Source of the DNA: Diaphorobacter ruginosibacter
Lineage (GTDB): Bacteria; Pseudomonadota; Gammaproteobacteria; Burkholderiales; Burkholderiaceae_C
Direction: 5' to 3'
Length of the DNA: 64,000 nucleotides
NCBI RefSeq assembly: GCF_014395975.1
Contig: NZ_CP060714.1
Span: 558,001-622,000, forward strand
A program made the position numbers and the translations under genes. Position 1 is the first letter of the stretch, and each line of letters opens with the position of its first letter. This document shows, in pieces, positions 35,926 through 44,604 of this stretch. The notes beneath the pieces were generated by a model, which did not search any database, was not told the origin of the DNA, and saw only the letters and a program-made list of their open reading frames with translations.

Positions 35926-38526
35926 ATGAACAGATTGAAATCCATGAACTCGCGCCAACTGATCGCTTCCAGCCTGCTGGTGGCCCTGACCGGATCGCTC
36001 CAGGCCCAAACGGCCGCCGACCCTGCCGCGGGCAGGCACATGAGGCGCTCATCAGCACCAGCTCCCGTGGTGTCCGCACCGGCGGCTCCCCCCGCTGCCG
36101 CACAGACTCCTGCGCCTGCGGTGGTGCCCGCTCCGGCTCCTGTGACTCCCAAGGCGACTCAGGCAGTCAAGGCGGACGGCGCAGGGGATACCGCGGATAC
36201 CGCCAATGCTGCAAGCTTCGAGCCTCGCATCATTCGCGGCGACGATCAGATGATCAATCCCCCGGCGGCCTATAAGACGCTCGAGGGGCCGGCCAGTGGC
36301 TACAAGTTCGAGGAAGCTCCGATCATCGACGTGGTCAGCGTCTTCATGCGTGAAGTGCTCAAGGTCGACTACATCCTGCACCAGCCGATCAACGGCACCG
36401 TGACGCTTGCCACGCGCGGCCCGATCTCTCCGGACGATGGCCTGTCGCTGCTGGAAAGTGCCTTGCAGGCCAATGGCCTGGCCATGGGGCGCGATTCGCG
36501 CGGTGTCTACCATGTGGGCAAGCTGGAAGCGCTCAAGGGCATCGTGTCCAACATCCGCGTGGCGGGTGGCAAGAACGTCATGCCGCCGGGCTATGGCGTG
36601 GTCATCGTGCCGCTGGAGTTCATCGGCGCGACGGAGATGGCGACCATCCTCAAGCCCATGGTGCCGGGCGATGCGATCATCCGCGTCGACACGCTGCGCA
36701 ATGTCCTGGTGATGCAGGGCACGCGCACGCAGGCCGAAGGGTGGATGGACATGGTCCGCACCTTCGACGTGAACCTGCTCAAGGGCATGACCGTCGGCAT
36801 CTTCCCGCTCAAATATGCCTCGATCAAGGAGGTGGAGTCGGCGCTGCAACTGCTCAACAGCGGGGCGGCAGGTGCGGGCGGCGCTGCCGCGCCTCCTCCG
36901 CGTCCCGCGGGGCAATCGGCAGGAACACCGGGAGGCGGCGGTGCCGCCGGAGCGGCTGCGGCCAGCGCTCCGGCCGTGGCGCTCAGTGAAAACTTCCCGC
37001 TGTATGGTGCCATCCGGGTCCTGCCCATTGCTCGCATCAACAGCATTCTGGTGGTAACGCCACGCGCCTCCTATCTGGAGGAGGCACGCCGCTGGATCGA
37101 GAAGCTGGACCAGCCCAGCGACAACGGTGCTGAGCCCCAACTGTTCATCTACCAGGTGCAGAACGTGAATTCACGTCACCTGGCGACCGTGCTCAGCGGC
37201 ATCTTCAGTGGCATGCAGAATCCTTTCCAGGCCAACAATGGCAGCAACGCGACCGGTGCGACCGGCGTGGCACCAGGCCAGGGTGGGGTGGCTGGAAACA
37301 CGGGATTCAACAACAACAATTTCGGCAACAACAATGCATTCGGTGGCGGCGCTGGCGGTTTCAACAACAGCTACGGTGGTGGTGCATACGGCGGAGGCTT
37401 TGGCGGTGGATCGCCATTCGGGCAGTCCGCGGGATCCGGGTTCGGCTCCGGAGGCTTGAACAACCTCAACCTGCGCAACACCGGCAACAATGTCAACCGA
37501 CCGTCCATTTCTGTCACGGCGAGCTTCGGCTCGATCCGTGTAGTGGCAGACGAACTCAACAATTCGGTCCTGATCTGGTCGACGAAGGCGGAGTACGAGA
37601 AGATCGAGGCCACCCTCAAGCGCCTGGACATTCCTCCGACACAGGTGATGATCGAGGCGTCAATCGTCGAGGTGACATTGGGCGATGGCCTGAGCTATGG
37701 CCTGCAGTGGGCCTTCAGCGACCCGCGTCCTCTTGGTCGCAACAATGCCTATGCTGGTGAGGGTTACATCGGCGGAGACCCGAATGCCACCGGCACCACG
37801 ACGGATCCGAGAGGCCTGAATGGGGCCCTGCAAGTAGCGGGGGCATTCACCTATTCGCTGACCAACTCCGCAGGGAAGGTGCGTGCGCTGTTGTCGGCGT
37901 TGTCCACCAAGACCAACCTGAAGGTGGTGTCCAGCCCCAATCTGATGGTGCTGGATAATCATACGGCCACGATCGCCGTGGGGCAGCAGCAGCCGGTCAA
38001 CACCAGCACGACCAACTACCTGACCACCAATACGGCCACGACCAGTACAGTTCAATACAAGGATACCGGTGTGAACCTGGTGGTGACCCCGTCCGTGAAT
38101 TCCGGCAACCTGGTGACCATGCAGATCGACCAGATGCTGACGGATGTGGGCGGAACCGATGCGACGACGAAACAACCCATCTTCATGCAGCGCCAGATCA
38201 GCAGCAAGGTGGCAGTGCGTTCGGGCGATGCCATCGTGCTCGGAGGTTTGATCAAGGATACAGAGACAAAGACCAAGAACGGTGTTCCGATCCTGTCCTC
38301 CATTCCCGTGGTGGGTGCCTTGTTCGGGACACAAAGCACGACGAACAATCGGACTGAACTGCTTGTCGTGATTTCGCCACGGGTCGTTCGTACTGACATC
38401 GATATTCGCGAAGTGTCCGATGAGTTGCGTGATCGCATGCGCGGCTTGCGGGATACGGATGGGTTGAAGCGGGAGGATGCGCCTGCGCGAACTTCTACGC
38501 CAATTTCGGCTCTACCTCCTCAGTAA
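35926..38526 (+). CDS. gspD: type II secretion system secretin GspD
   Basis: Outer-membrane channel of the T2SS. The 866-residue protein has a signal peptide ending at about residue 28 (GSLQAQ), a Pro/Ala linker (about 45-85), N0-N3 periplasmic domains (from YKFEEAPIIDVVSVFMREVL), and a C-terminal secretin domain with LKVVSSPNLMVLDNHTATI and RSGDAIVLGGLIKD. A long Gly/Asn-rich insertion at about residues 430-510 interrupts N3. The ATG at 35926 precedes the signal sequence; a GTG at 35881 overlapping the gspN stop is possible. It is the last gsp gene, an order (E to N, then D) seen in Burkholderiales. Confidence 0.95.
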   Translation: MNRLKSMNSRQLIASSLLVALTGSLQAQTAADPAAGRHMRRSSAPAPVVSAPAAPPAAAQTPAPAVVPAPAPVTPKATQAVKADGAGDTADTANAASFEPRIIRGDDQMINPPAAYKTLEGPASGYKFEEAPIIDVVSVFMREVLKVDYILHQPINGTVTLATRGPISPDDGLSLLESALQANGLAMGRDSRGVYHVGKLEALKGIVSNIRVAGGKNVMPPGYGVVIVPLEFIGATEMATILKPMVPGDAIIRVDTLRNVLVMQGTRTQAEGWMDMVRTFDVNLLKGMTVGIFPLKYASIKEVESALQLLNSGAAGAGGAAAPPPRPAGQSAGTPGGGGAAGAAAASAPAVALSENFPLYGAIRVLPIARINSILVVTPRASYLEEARRWIEKLDQPSDNGAEPQLFIYQVQNVNSRHLATVLSGIFSGMQNPFQANNGSNATGATGVAPGQGGVAGNTGFNNNNFGNNNAFGGGAGGFNNSYGGGAYGGGFGGGSPFGQSAGSGFGSGGLNNLNLRNTGNNVNRPSISVTASFGSIRVVADELNNSVLIWSTKAEYEKIEATLKRLDIPPTQVMIEASIVEVTLGDGLSYGLQWAFSDPRPLGRNNAYAGEGYIGGDPNATGTTTDPRGLNGALQVAGAFTYSLTNSAGKVRALLSALSTKTNLKVVSSPNLMVLDNHTATIAVGQQQPVNTSTTNYLTTNTATTSTVQYKDTGVNLVVTPSVNSGNLVTMQIDQMLTDVGGTDATTKQPIFMQRQISSKVAVRSGDAIVLGGLIKDTETKTKNGVPILSSIPVVGALFGTQSTTNNRTELLVVISPRVVRTDIDIREVSDELRDRMRGLRDTDGLKREDAPARTSTPISALPPQ

Positions 38527-38569
38527 TTTGATGCATTTCACCTCATTCTGTATCCAGGAGTAAATAAAC

Positions 38570-39031
38570 ATGATAGATCGCAGTGCAACACAGGCGCTCC
38601 CCTTGCAGCAGGGCCGACGGGCGCGCTCTGCCAAGTTGATCACGGCGGGCGCCGCGCTTGCTCTTTTGGCTGGTTGCGCCACGTTGGGTGGGGGCACCCC
38701 TGAGGAAGTCGTGGAGAAGCGCGCGAACGCGCGCTGGGCAGCCTGGGTGAAGCGTGACTTCACTGAAGCCTACAAATACAATACGCCAGGCTATCGAGGA
38801 ACGGTTCCTTATGAGAAATTCGTTACCTTGCGCGGCAAGGATGTGCGTATTCTCAAGGGCGAAGTCAACAAGGTAACTTGCCCGACGGCGGACAAGTGTG
38901 ATGCTCAGATCAAGCTCACGGCGACGGCAACCATCATGATGCGTCAGCAGTTCCCTAAGGAAATCGTGACCTATGTTGACGAAACGTGGGTTTTGGAAGA
39001 CGGGCAGTGGTGGTACTTCGAGAAAATCTGA
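38570..39031 (+). CDS. small lipoprotein of unknown function
   Basis: A 153-residue lipoprotein. A lipobox ALLAGC puts the lipidated cysteine at residue 36 after an unusually long, basic N-region. The mature part (VEKRANARWAAWVKRDF, TPGYRGTVPYEKFVTLRG, and the closing WVLEDGQWWYFEKI) looks like a small alpha+beta fold of the NTF2-like kind, but I do not recognise a family. AGGAG precedes the ATG. It lies 43 bases after gspD, in the same direction and probably in the same transcript, so it could be a secretin pilotin-like or substrate-handling factor. That is inference. Confidence 0.8.
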   Translation: MIDRSATQALPLQQGRRARSAKLITAGAALALLAGCATLGGGTPEEVVEKRANARWAAWVKRDFTEAYKYNTPGYRGTVPYEKFVTLRGKDVRILKGEVNKVTCPTADKCDAQIKLTATATIMMRQQFPKEIVTYVDETWVLEDGQWWYFEKI

Positions 39032-39240
39032 AGCCGAGCCCCATGCCCGATTGCAGGTTGAATTGGCGTGACTGATGGAGGAAACGAGTATCGAGTACCT
39101 GTAAATGTTGCACCCAACCAACATCTCGAAGCGGAGGGGGTGAATTCTCTAGGCAAAGTGCCTCCCCGCTATGCTAGGATTAAAAGGCGTAATCAACCTC
39201 TACCTTAGTTGCGCCAAACAACTTTTCAACTGGAGTTTCT

Positions 39241-40746
39241 ATGAAGAAGAATGTTCTCGCTCTGAGCATTGCTACCGCTGTGGTGGGCTTTGCTGGTAGC
39301 GCACATGCCATCCAAACCCTGGGTACGGCAGCTACTGCTACCCAGCTGGCTTTCGGTGACACAGGCATCGGCCATATGCTGCTGGTTCCTTACTTCACCA
39401 CACAGAACGGCAATGCCACTCTGCTGTCGCTGGTGAACACCGACACCGTGAACGGTAAGGCTGTCAAGGTTCGTTTCCGCGGCGCCAAGAACTCTGACGA
39501 CGTGTTCGACTTCCAAGTGTTCCTGTCGCCTGGCGACGTGTGGACCGCCAACGTCAGCCAGAATTCTGCTGGCAAGTCGTTCCTGACTACGGAAGACAAC
39601 AGCTGCACACGTCCTAAGAGCGTGAACCGTGAATTCATCACGGATCGCGTCAGCGGCAAGGTGGACAAGAATGGTGAGACGCTGGAAGGCTACGTTGAAA
39701 TTTTCAACATGGCTGACATCGTTAAGGACTCGCTCGTCTACAACGTGATCAAGCACAAGAACGGCAAGGCTCCTTGCTGGGATTCCGCTGTTCCTGCAGA
39801 ACTGGCTGCTTGGAACAAGCTGTCGAACGATCTGGCTGCCGAGGCTGACTATGCTCTTCTGGGTCTCGTGAACCCAACGACTGGTCTGATGGGCAACTGG
39901 ACGATCATGAACGTGCCTAAGGCTCTGTCGTGGTCCGGTTCCGCAACGGCCATCCAGGCTGTGAAGGCTGACGGCACACTGGGCACTGGTAATGTGGTGT
40001 ACTTCCCACAAACCAACAACCCAGTTGCTGCAGCTAACGTGGCTCTGTTCACTGCCGATCCCGTGCTGAACACGCCTGCTGCTGCTGTTGCCGCCGCAAT
40101 GTACGACCTGCCTGACATGTCTACGCCGTACCTGAATGGTGCTGCTACACCAAGCAAGCAAGCTGAAGACCTGGCCAAGTCCATCGCTACGACTCACGTC
40201 ATCAACGAGTTCTGGACTGACGACGGCATCATGGCTAACACCGACTGGGTGTTCTCCATGCCTACCCGCCGCTACGCTGTGGCCATGGACTACAAGAACG
40301 ACAAGGCTCTGCAAAACACAGCCAACGTTCTGCACTTCGACACCAACAAGAACGTTGTGAAGAACGGTGACGCTCTGTGCGTGAACGATCCTTCCGCAAC
40401 AATCTGGGGCCGTGAAGAAGAAACCGAAGTTGCTTCCAACGAAGACGTGATCTCCCCCGGTACGCCTGCTGAAAAGAAGGCATTCTGCGGTGAAGTGTCG
40501 ATCCTGACCTTCGGCGAAGAAGCTACTAGCTCGAAGTCTGCTGTTCTGAGCGCCAAGCTGGCCCTGAGCGGTGTGGATTCCTCGAAGTACCAAAACGGTT
40601 GGGCTGATCTGGCAACTCCTGGCGCTACCGGCGTTGGCCTGCCAATCATCGGCGGCGCATTCGCTAGCGCTTACAACCAAGCCGTTGACCAAGGCACGTC
40701 TGGTAACTTCAGCGTGACCTGGGGCCATCGCTTCATCCGTCCGTAA
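39241..40746 (+). CDS. putative abundant secreted surface protein (S-layer-like)
   Basis: A 501-residue protein with a signal peptide ending near residue 23 (GSAHA). The mature protein is Ala/Asn/Thr-rich, with only four cysteines (in EDNSCTR, KAPCWD, DALCVN and KAFCGE), enough for two disulfides, and ends WGHRFIRP. Codon use differs sharply from its neighbours: GCT, GGT, AAC and AAG dominate, as in the most highly expressed genes, and local GC is lower. Upstream lies a 209-base region with a strong-looking leader and CTGGAG as ribosome binding site; a perfect terminator follows. Position next to the T2SS suggests a T2SS substrate. I recognise it only as the kind of protein annotated as cell surface protein in this family. 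Confidence 0.8.
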   Translation: MKKNVLALSIATAVVGFAGSAHAIQTLGTAATATQLAFGDTGIGHMLLVPYFTTQNGNATLLSLVNTDTVNGKAVKVRFRGAKNSDDVFDFQVFLSPGDVWTANVSQNSAGKSFLTTEDNSCTRPKSVNREFITDRVSGKVDKNGETLEGYVEIFNMADIVKDSLVYNVIKHKNGKAPCWDSAVPAELAAWNKLSNDLAAEADYALLGLVNPTTGLMGNWTIMNVPKALSWSGSATAIQAVKADGTLGTGNVVYFPQTNNPVAAANVALFTADPVLNTPAAAVAAAMYDLPDMSTPYLNGAATPSKQAEDLAKSIATTHVINEFWTDDGIMANTDWVFSMPTRRYAVAMDYKNDKALQNTANVLHFDTNKNVVKNGDALCVNDPSATIWGREEETEVASNEDVISPGTPAEKKAFCGEVSILTFGEEATSSKSAVLSAKLALSGVDSSKYQNGWADLATPGATGVGLPIIGGAFASAYNQAVDQGTSGNFSVTWGHRFIRP

Positions 40747-40774
40747 TCTGACGTTCGGATAAGTAAGCCAAGAA

Positions 40775-40801
40775 GGCGGGGATTTATCCCCGCCTTTTTT
40801 A
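40775..40801 (+). terminator. intrinsic terminator of the surface protein gene
   Basis: Perfect stem GGCGGGGA (40775-40782) / TCCCCGCC (40787-40794), loop TTTA, followed by a seven-base T-run. It is the strongest terminator in the window and fits a very highly transcribed gene. Confidence 0.92.
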
Positions 40802-41272
40802 TGCTCATCGTGGAGTGCTGGGGGTAAAAAACTCGAGTGCATGCAGCAGCAGGGTTGTATCGAGCGTTCGGTGATGAGTGCGTTCGCGCTTCCGCAGCCT
40901 CATTAGAGACGTGGTTTGCATAGATCGATAGTCTGATGAGATGGTCCAGCGCTACCCGGAAACTGAAGAAGCCCGTGTCTGTAGCATCTGGCATGAGCAA
41001 CGATTCAGCGCCGAGAGATTGTCAAGCCAACAAATGCAAACTGATCTCGCCCTTGGTCTTGGGAACTACCGAGATGCGTGCGAGTCAACTCTCTGTACTC
41101 AAAACGCAATGTGTTTCATGCTTCTTATTGCGGTGTGCGATATAAAGCTGACTTCGATGTTGCAGGCCATTCCCGATCAATGCGTGAATTGGCCTTGATA
41201 TTGAGTGGTGGCCGCTTGTTCCAAGCACTTCACTCAATGTTGGAACATTTTTCAAACAGGATCTCAAGGGTT
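40802..41272. other. gene-free stretch before the parvulin gene
   Basis: About 470 bases with lower GC than the surroundings. Only short open frames occur, with no ribosome binding sites and no family resemblance. It probably holds the promoter of the following peptidylprolyl isomerase gene. I see no RNA gene or repeat in it. Confidence 0.5.
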
Positions 41273-42154
41273 ATGAATCTTTCTCGTCATTGGGCTGCTG
41301 CTGCAGTAGGCTTGTGCTTTTCCGCTGGTGTTTGGGCTGCTGCCCCAGTGGTGGTGCTTGAAGTTGGTTCCGTTAAGATTACGGATCAGGATATTCTGGC
41401 GAGCATTCCCGTGGGAGCTCCCGAATCTCAGCGCAAGCAAATGTTGCAGAGCGAGCAAGGCATAGCGCAAACCGCGAAAAATCTCGCAGCTCGTCGCTTG
41501 CTTGCACTTGAGGCTCAGAAGAATGGCCTGGCTGCACAGCCTATCGTCAAGGCCCGCCAGAAATTGGCTGACGAAAAGACACTGTCCGATGCGCGGATCA
41601 CACAGTTTGAAGAAGCCAACAAGCCGGATGCCAAGGCCATTGATGACTATGCGCGCTCTGAATACAAGGCCAATCCCAAGGCATTCACTCTTCCCGAGGA
41701 AACACGTGTTCGGCACATCCTGATCGAGGGTGATACGCCCGAAGCCAAGGCCAAGGCGGAGAAACTGCTGGCGCAGATCAAGAGTGGCAGTGATTTTGCC
41801 AAACTGGCTCAGGACAACTCGCAAGATGCCGGTAGCGCTCCCAGTGGAGGTGATCTCGGCTTTGGACCCGCCTCCCGCTATGTTCCCGAATTCAGCAAGG
41901 CGATGGATGCATTGAAGACCAACGGCCAAGTCAGCGACTTGGTGAAAACGCAGTTTGGCTGGCACATCATCAAGCTGGAGGATCGCAAGCCTTCGCGTGT
42001 GCTCCCATATGAAGAAGTAGGCGAGCGCTTGCGCGAGGCTGCGTCCAAGCGCCTAGTCACCGACAAGCGCTTGGCCATGACCAACGGCCTCATCAAGGAC
42101 GCCAAGATCAACGAAGAGGCGATCAAGGCTTTGGGCGCAGCTGCCGCCAAGTAA
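41273..42154 (+). CDS. periplasmic parvulin-type peptidylprolyl isomerase
   Basis: A 293-residue foldase. A signal peptide ends near residue 23 (AGVWAA). An N-terminal helical chaperone-like segment (about 25-140) is followed by one PpiC/rotamase domain (about 145-245; EETRVRHILIEGDT, SGGDLGFGPASRYVPEFSKA, TQFGWHIIKLED). The ATG at 41273 was chosen because it begins the signal peptide; upstream residues in frame are not coding-like. It resembles PrsA/SurA-type helpers of exported proteins, so it could serve the adjacent surface protein or the outer membrane in general. Confidence 0.92.
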   Translation: MNLSRHWAAAAVGLCFSAGVWAAAPVVVLEVGSVKITDQDILASIPVGAPESQRKQMLQSEQGIAQTAKNLAARRLLALEAQKNGLAAQPIVKARQKLADEKTLSDARITQFEEANKPDAKAIDDYARSEYKANPKAFTLPEETRVRHILIEGDTPEAKAKAEKLLAQIKSGSDFAKLAQDNSQDAGSAPSGGDLGFGPASRYVPEFSKAMDALKTNGQVSDLVKTQFGWHIIKLEDRKPSRVLPYEEVGERLREAASKRLVTDKRLAMTNGLIKDAKINEEAIKALGAAAAK

Positions 42155-42211
42155 GCCTGACGGCATACTGTTTCATGGCATCGCCTGGAGCGGGTGATGC
42201 CTGTTCTCCCT

Positions 42212-42235
42212 GGGGCCTTGTGCAGACAAGGCCCC
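42212..42235. terminator. hairpin after the isomerase gene, possible terminator
   Basis: Perfect ten-base arms GGGGCCTTGT and ACAAGGCCCC with loop GCAG. No T-run follows (ATCTCATTAC), so termination would be weak or factor-dependent. It separates the isomerase gene from the polysaccharide locus. Confidence 0.55.
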
Positions 42236-42413
42236 ATCTCATTACAATGTGCCCTTTTGCTCGGCCGGCGCTGTGGGGGCGTCTCTTGTGGGCCAAGTGA
42301 TTCTGGCGTTGGCAAGAACAGCGTTGGCATTCCCGGCGGTCGCTCGCTGAAAGCGTCGGCCGGCTTGACTGATCCACGATCTTCGAATCGCGCAATACGA
42401 CGCACGCATCTAC

Positions 42414-43214
42414 ATGGGCACCTTTCTGTCAGAACTCGCGCAACTGTGGCGCTTGCGTGGGCTTGTTGCCGTTCTCACGCGGCGGGAAGTCGTGGCGCGA
42501 TACCAGGGCTCGGCGGCGGGGGTGCTGTGGGCCTATATTCAGCCGCTGCTGACGGTGGCTGCCTACTATCTGGTATTCGATGTGGTGTTTGCGATGCGCC
42601 TGGGCGAGCATGCGCCCACCACACGTGTCGGCACCTATCTGATCGTTGGTTCGCTCGCCTGGATGGCGTTCTGCGATGCGTTCGGGCGTGGCACCAACAG
42701 CCTGCTCGATGCCGGCGGGTTGCTGCAGAAGAATGCGCTTCCTCCGATCATCTTTCCGGCGCGTACCGTGTTGGCCAGCACAGTGGTGTTCGGCCCGATG
42801 CTGCTGCTGCTCACGCTGGCCTATGCGCCGGTGCATCACTTTGCCCTGCCCGTGATTGCGGTGATTCCGCTGCTGCTGCTGCAGGTGATGATGACTTTCG
42901 TGCTCGCGTATCTGTTCGCGATCATGGCCGCGGCCTTGCGCGATACGGTGCAGATGGTCGGTTTTGCGCTGCAGATCGGTATCTTTGTCTCGCCCGTGTT
43001 ATTCCCGATGACGATGTTCCCGGCCGCCTGGCGTTGGGTGTTGTGGATCAATCCGATGACGCCCGTGGTTTCGGGCTGGCAGACGATTCTGCTGCAAGGT
43101 GCGTGGCCGTCCTGGCATGTGTGGCTGGCCCTGGTGTTGTGGATCGGTGGTGCGGCCGCGCTGCTCTCCGTGGCGGTGCGCCGCAGCCATGACCAACTGG
43201 TGGATTGGCTATGA
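42414..43214 (+). CDS. wzm: polysaccharide ABC exporter permease Wzm
   Basis: ABC-2-type permease of 266 residues with six predicted membrane segments. The N-terminal RREVVARYQGSAAGVLWAYIQPL is the family hallmark of O-antigen/capsule exporters. The C-terminal half contains FVSPVLFPMTMFPAAWRWVLWINPMTPVVSGW-type sequence. It moves an undecaprenol-linked glycan across the inner membrane together with the ATPase encoded next. The stop overlaps the next start (ATGA). Confidence 0.93.
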   Translation: MGTFLSELAQLWRLRGLVAVLTRREVVARYQGSAAGVLWAYIQPLLTVAAYYLVFDVVFAMRLGEHAPTTRVGTYLIVGSLAWMAFCDAFGRGTNSLLDAGGLLQKNALPPIIFPARTVLASTVVFGPMLLLLTLAYAPVHHFALPVIAVIPLLLLQVMMTFVLAYLFAIMAAALRDTVQMVGFALQIGIFVSPVLFPMTMFPAAWRWVLWINPMTPVVSGWQTILLQGAWPSWHVWLALVLWIGGAAALLSVAVRRSHDQLVDWL

Positions 43215-44533
43215 ACGTGCAGGCAACGACACAGGGTACTCCGGTGCGCAACGGCGAAAATCCGAACGAGGTGGTGCTGCGCGTCAGCCACGTCAGCAAG
43301 GAATACAAGCTCTACGATTCGCCGCGCGAGCGCTTCAAGGCGCTGTTCAGCAACAAGGTGCGCCATCGCAGCCATTGGGCATTGAAGGACATCTCTTTCG
43401 AGCTCAAGCGTGGCCAATGCGTGGGTGTGGTGGGCGACAACGGCGCGGGCAAGAGCTCGCTGCTCAAGCTGCTCGCCGGCACGATGCGGCCAAGCTCCGG
43501 CACGGTAGACCGCGTGGGGCGTGTCACCGCGATCCTGGAGCTGGGGGCGGGATTCCATCCCGAGTTCAGCGGTCGTGACAATCTTTATTTCGCGGGCAGC
43601 CTCATCGGTATCAGCCATGAGGAGATGAAGCAGCTCGAACCCGGCATCATCGCGTTCTCCGAACTCGGCGACGCCATGGACCGTGCGGTGAAGACCTATT
43701 CGTCGGGCATGACGGTGCGGCTTGCGTTCGCTTTGGTCACGGCGGTGCCGCCGGATGTGCTCATCATCGATGAGGCATTGGCGGTCGGCGATCAGCATTT
43801 TCAGAAGAAATGCGTGGCGCGCATCATGGAGTTCCGCGACAACGGCTGCACCATCCTGTTCTGCTCGCACAGCTCGTACCACATCCGCCATCTCTGCGAT
43901 CAGGCCATCTGGCTCAAGGGCGGGCAGGTGATGGAGATGGGGCCGACCGAGGCCGTCATGGGCTCGTACGAAATGCACAGCCGCCTGCGCGCCGATGCAC
44001 CGCAGCCGCCGCAACAATCGTTGCCGCTGGCGGAGCCAGGCGACGAATCCGACATCGCTCTCAATGCCGTGGATGACGATCTGCCCGAGCCGCAGGCCTC
44101 CGGCACCCGCATGCAGGCGAATCCCGATGCCATGGGCGCGAGCCTGTTGTCGGTGACGATTTCCGATCTGGGCGAAGGCAAGCCGCCGCTGCTCGAGAGC
44201 GTGGATCTGGAGGTGACCTTCCTCGTGCGCGGCCGCGGCGAGGAGCGCCCGAACCTGGGTTTCATGATCGAGCAATCGCAGGGCACGGGCATCACCTCGC
44301 TGGCCACGCACGAGGAGGGCGCCCACCCCGTGCGCCAACCCGACGGTACGTGGCGCTCGGTGCTGCGCTTTCCGAATCTGCCGCTGCACAGTGGCGAATA
44401 CGTGGTCAGTGCCTACCTGTTCGATGAAAGCGGTCTCGTGCTATACGATGCATGGCTGCACTACCAGCATTTCCGTTTTGTTTCGCCTACGCTCATGCCG
44501 GGCCTTGTCCGCCTGCCGCATGAGTGGACCTGA
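43211..44533 (+). CDS. wzt: polysaccharide ABC exporter ATPase Wzt with C-terminal domain
   Basis: A 440-residue ATPase. The nucleotide-binding domain (about residues 20-255) has Walker A GDNGAGKSS, signature YSSGMTVRLAFA and Walker B DVLIIDEALAVGD. The C-terminal part (about 300-440; TISDLGEGKPPLLESVDLEVTFLV) is a Wzt_C-like beta-sandwich, which in characterised systems binds the modified non-reducing end of the O-antigen. The methyltransferase genes that follow fit such a capped chain. The ATG at 43211 overlaps the wzm stop. Confidence 0.94.
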   Translation: MNVQATTQGTPVRNGENPNEVVLRVSHVSKEYKLYDSPRERFKALFSNKVRHRSHWALKDISFELKRGQCVGVVGDNGAGKSSLLKLLAGTMRPSSGTVDRVGRVTAILELGAGFHPEFSGRDNLYFAGSLIGISHEEMKQLEPGIIAFSELGDAMDRAVKTYSSGMTVRLAFALVTAVPPDVLIIDEALAVGDQHFQKKCVARIMEFRDNGCTILFCSHSSYHIRHLCDQAIWLKGGQVMEMGPTEAVMGSYEMHSRLRADAPQPPQQSLPLAEPGDESDIALNAVDDDLPEPQASGTRMQANPDAMGASLLSVTISDLGEGKPPLLESVDLEVTFLVRGRGEERPNLGFMIEQSQGTGITSLATHEEGAHPVRQPDGTWRSVLRFPNLPLHSGEYVVSAYLFDESGLVLYDAWLHYQHFRFVSPTLMPGLVRLPHEWT

Positions 44534-44604
44534 AGTTCGCTCCTGAAGTTCTTTCTGCCCGCGCAGAACCCGCTCACTGCTCAACGTTTGTTTCCTGAAT
44601 ATTG

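Noticed and set aside
40775..40801. Hairpin considered as a small RNA 3' end
   Set aside because: It sits 28 bases after the stop of a highly expressed gene and is fully explained as its terminator.
40671..41000. A 109-codon minus-strand open frame reaching into the terminator of the surface protein gene
   Set aside because: It has no ribosome binding site, crosses a strong terminator and overlaps the end of a certain gene.
40941..41198. Short open frames upstream of the parvulin gene
   Set aside because: No ribosome binding site, no conserved features and ordinary composition for non-coding DNA.
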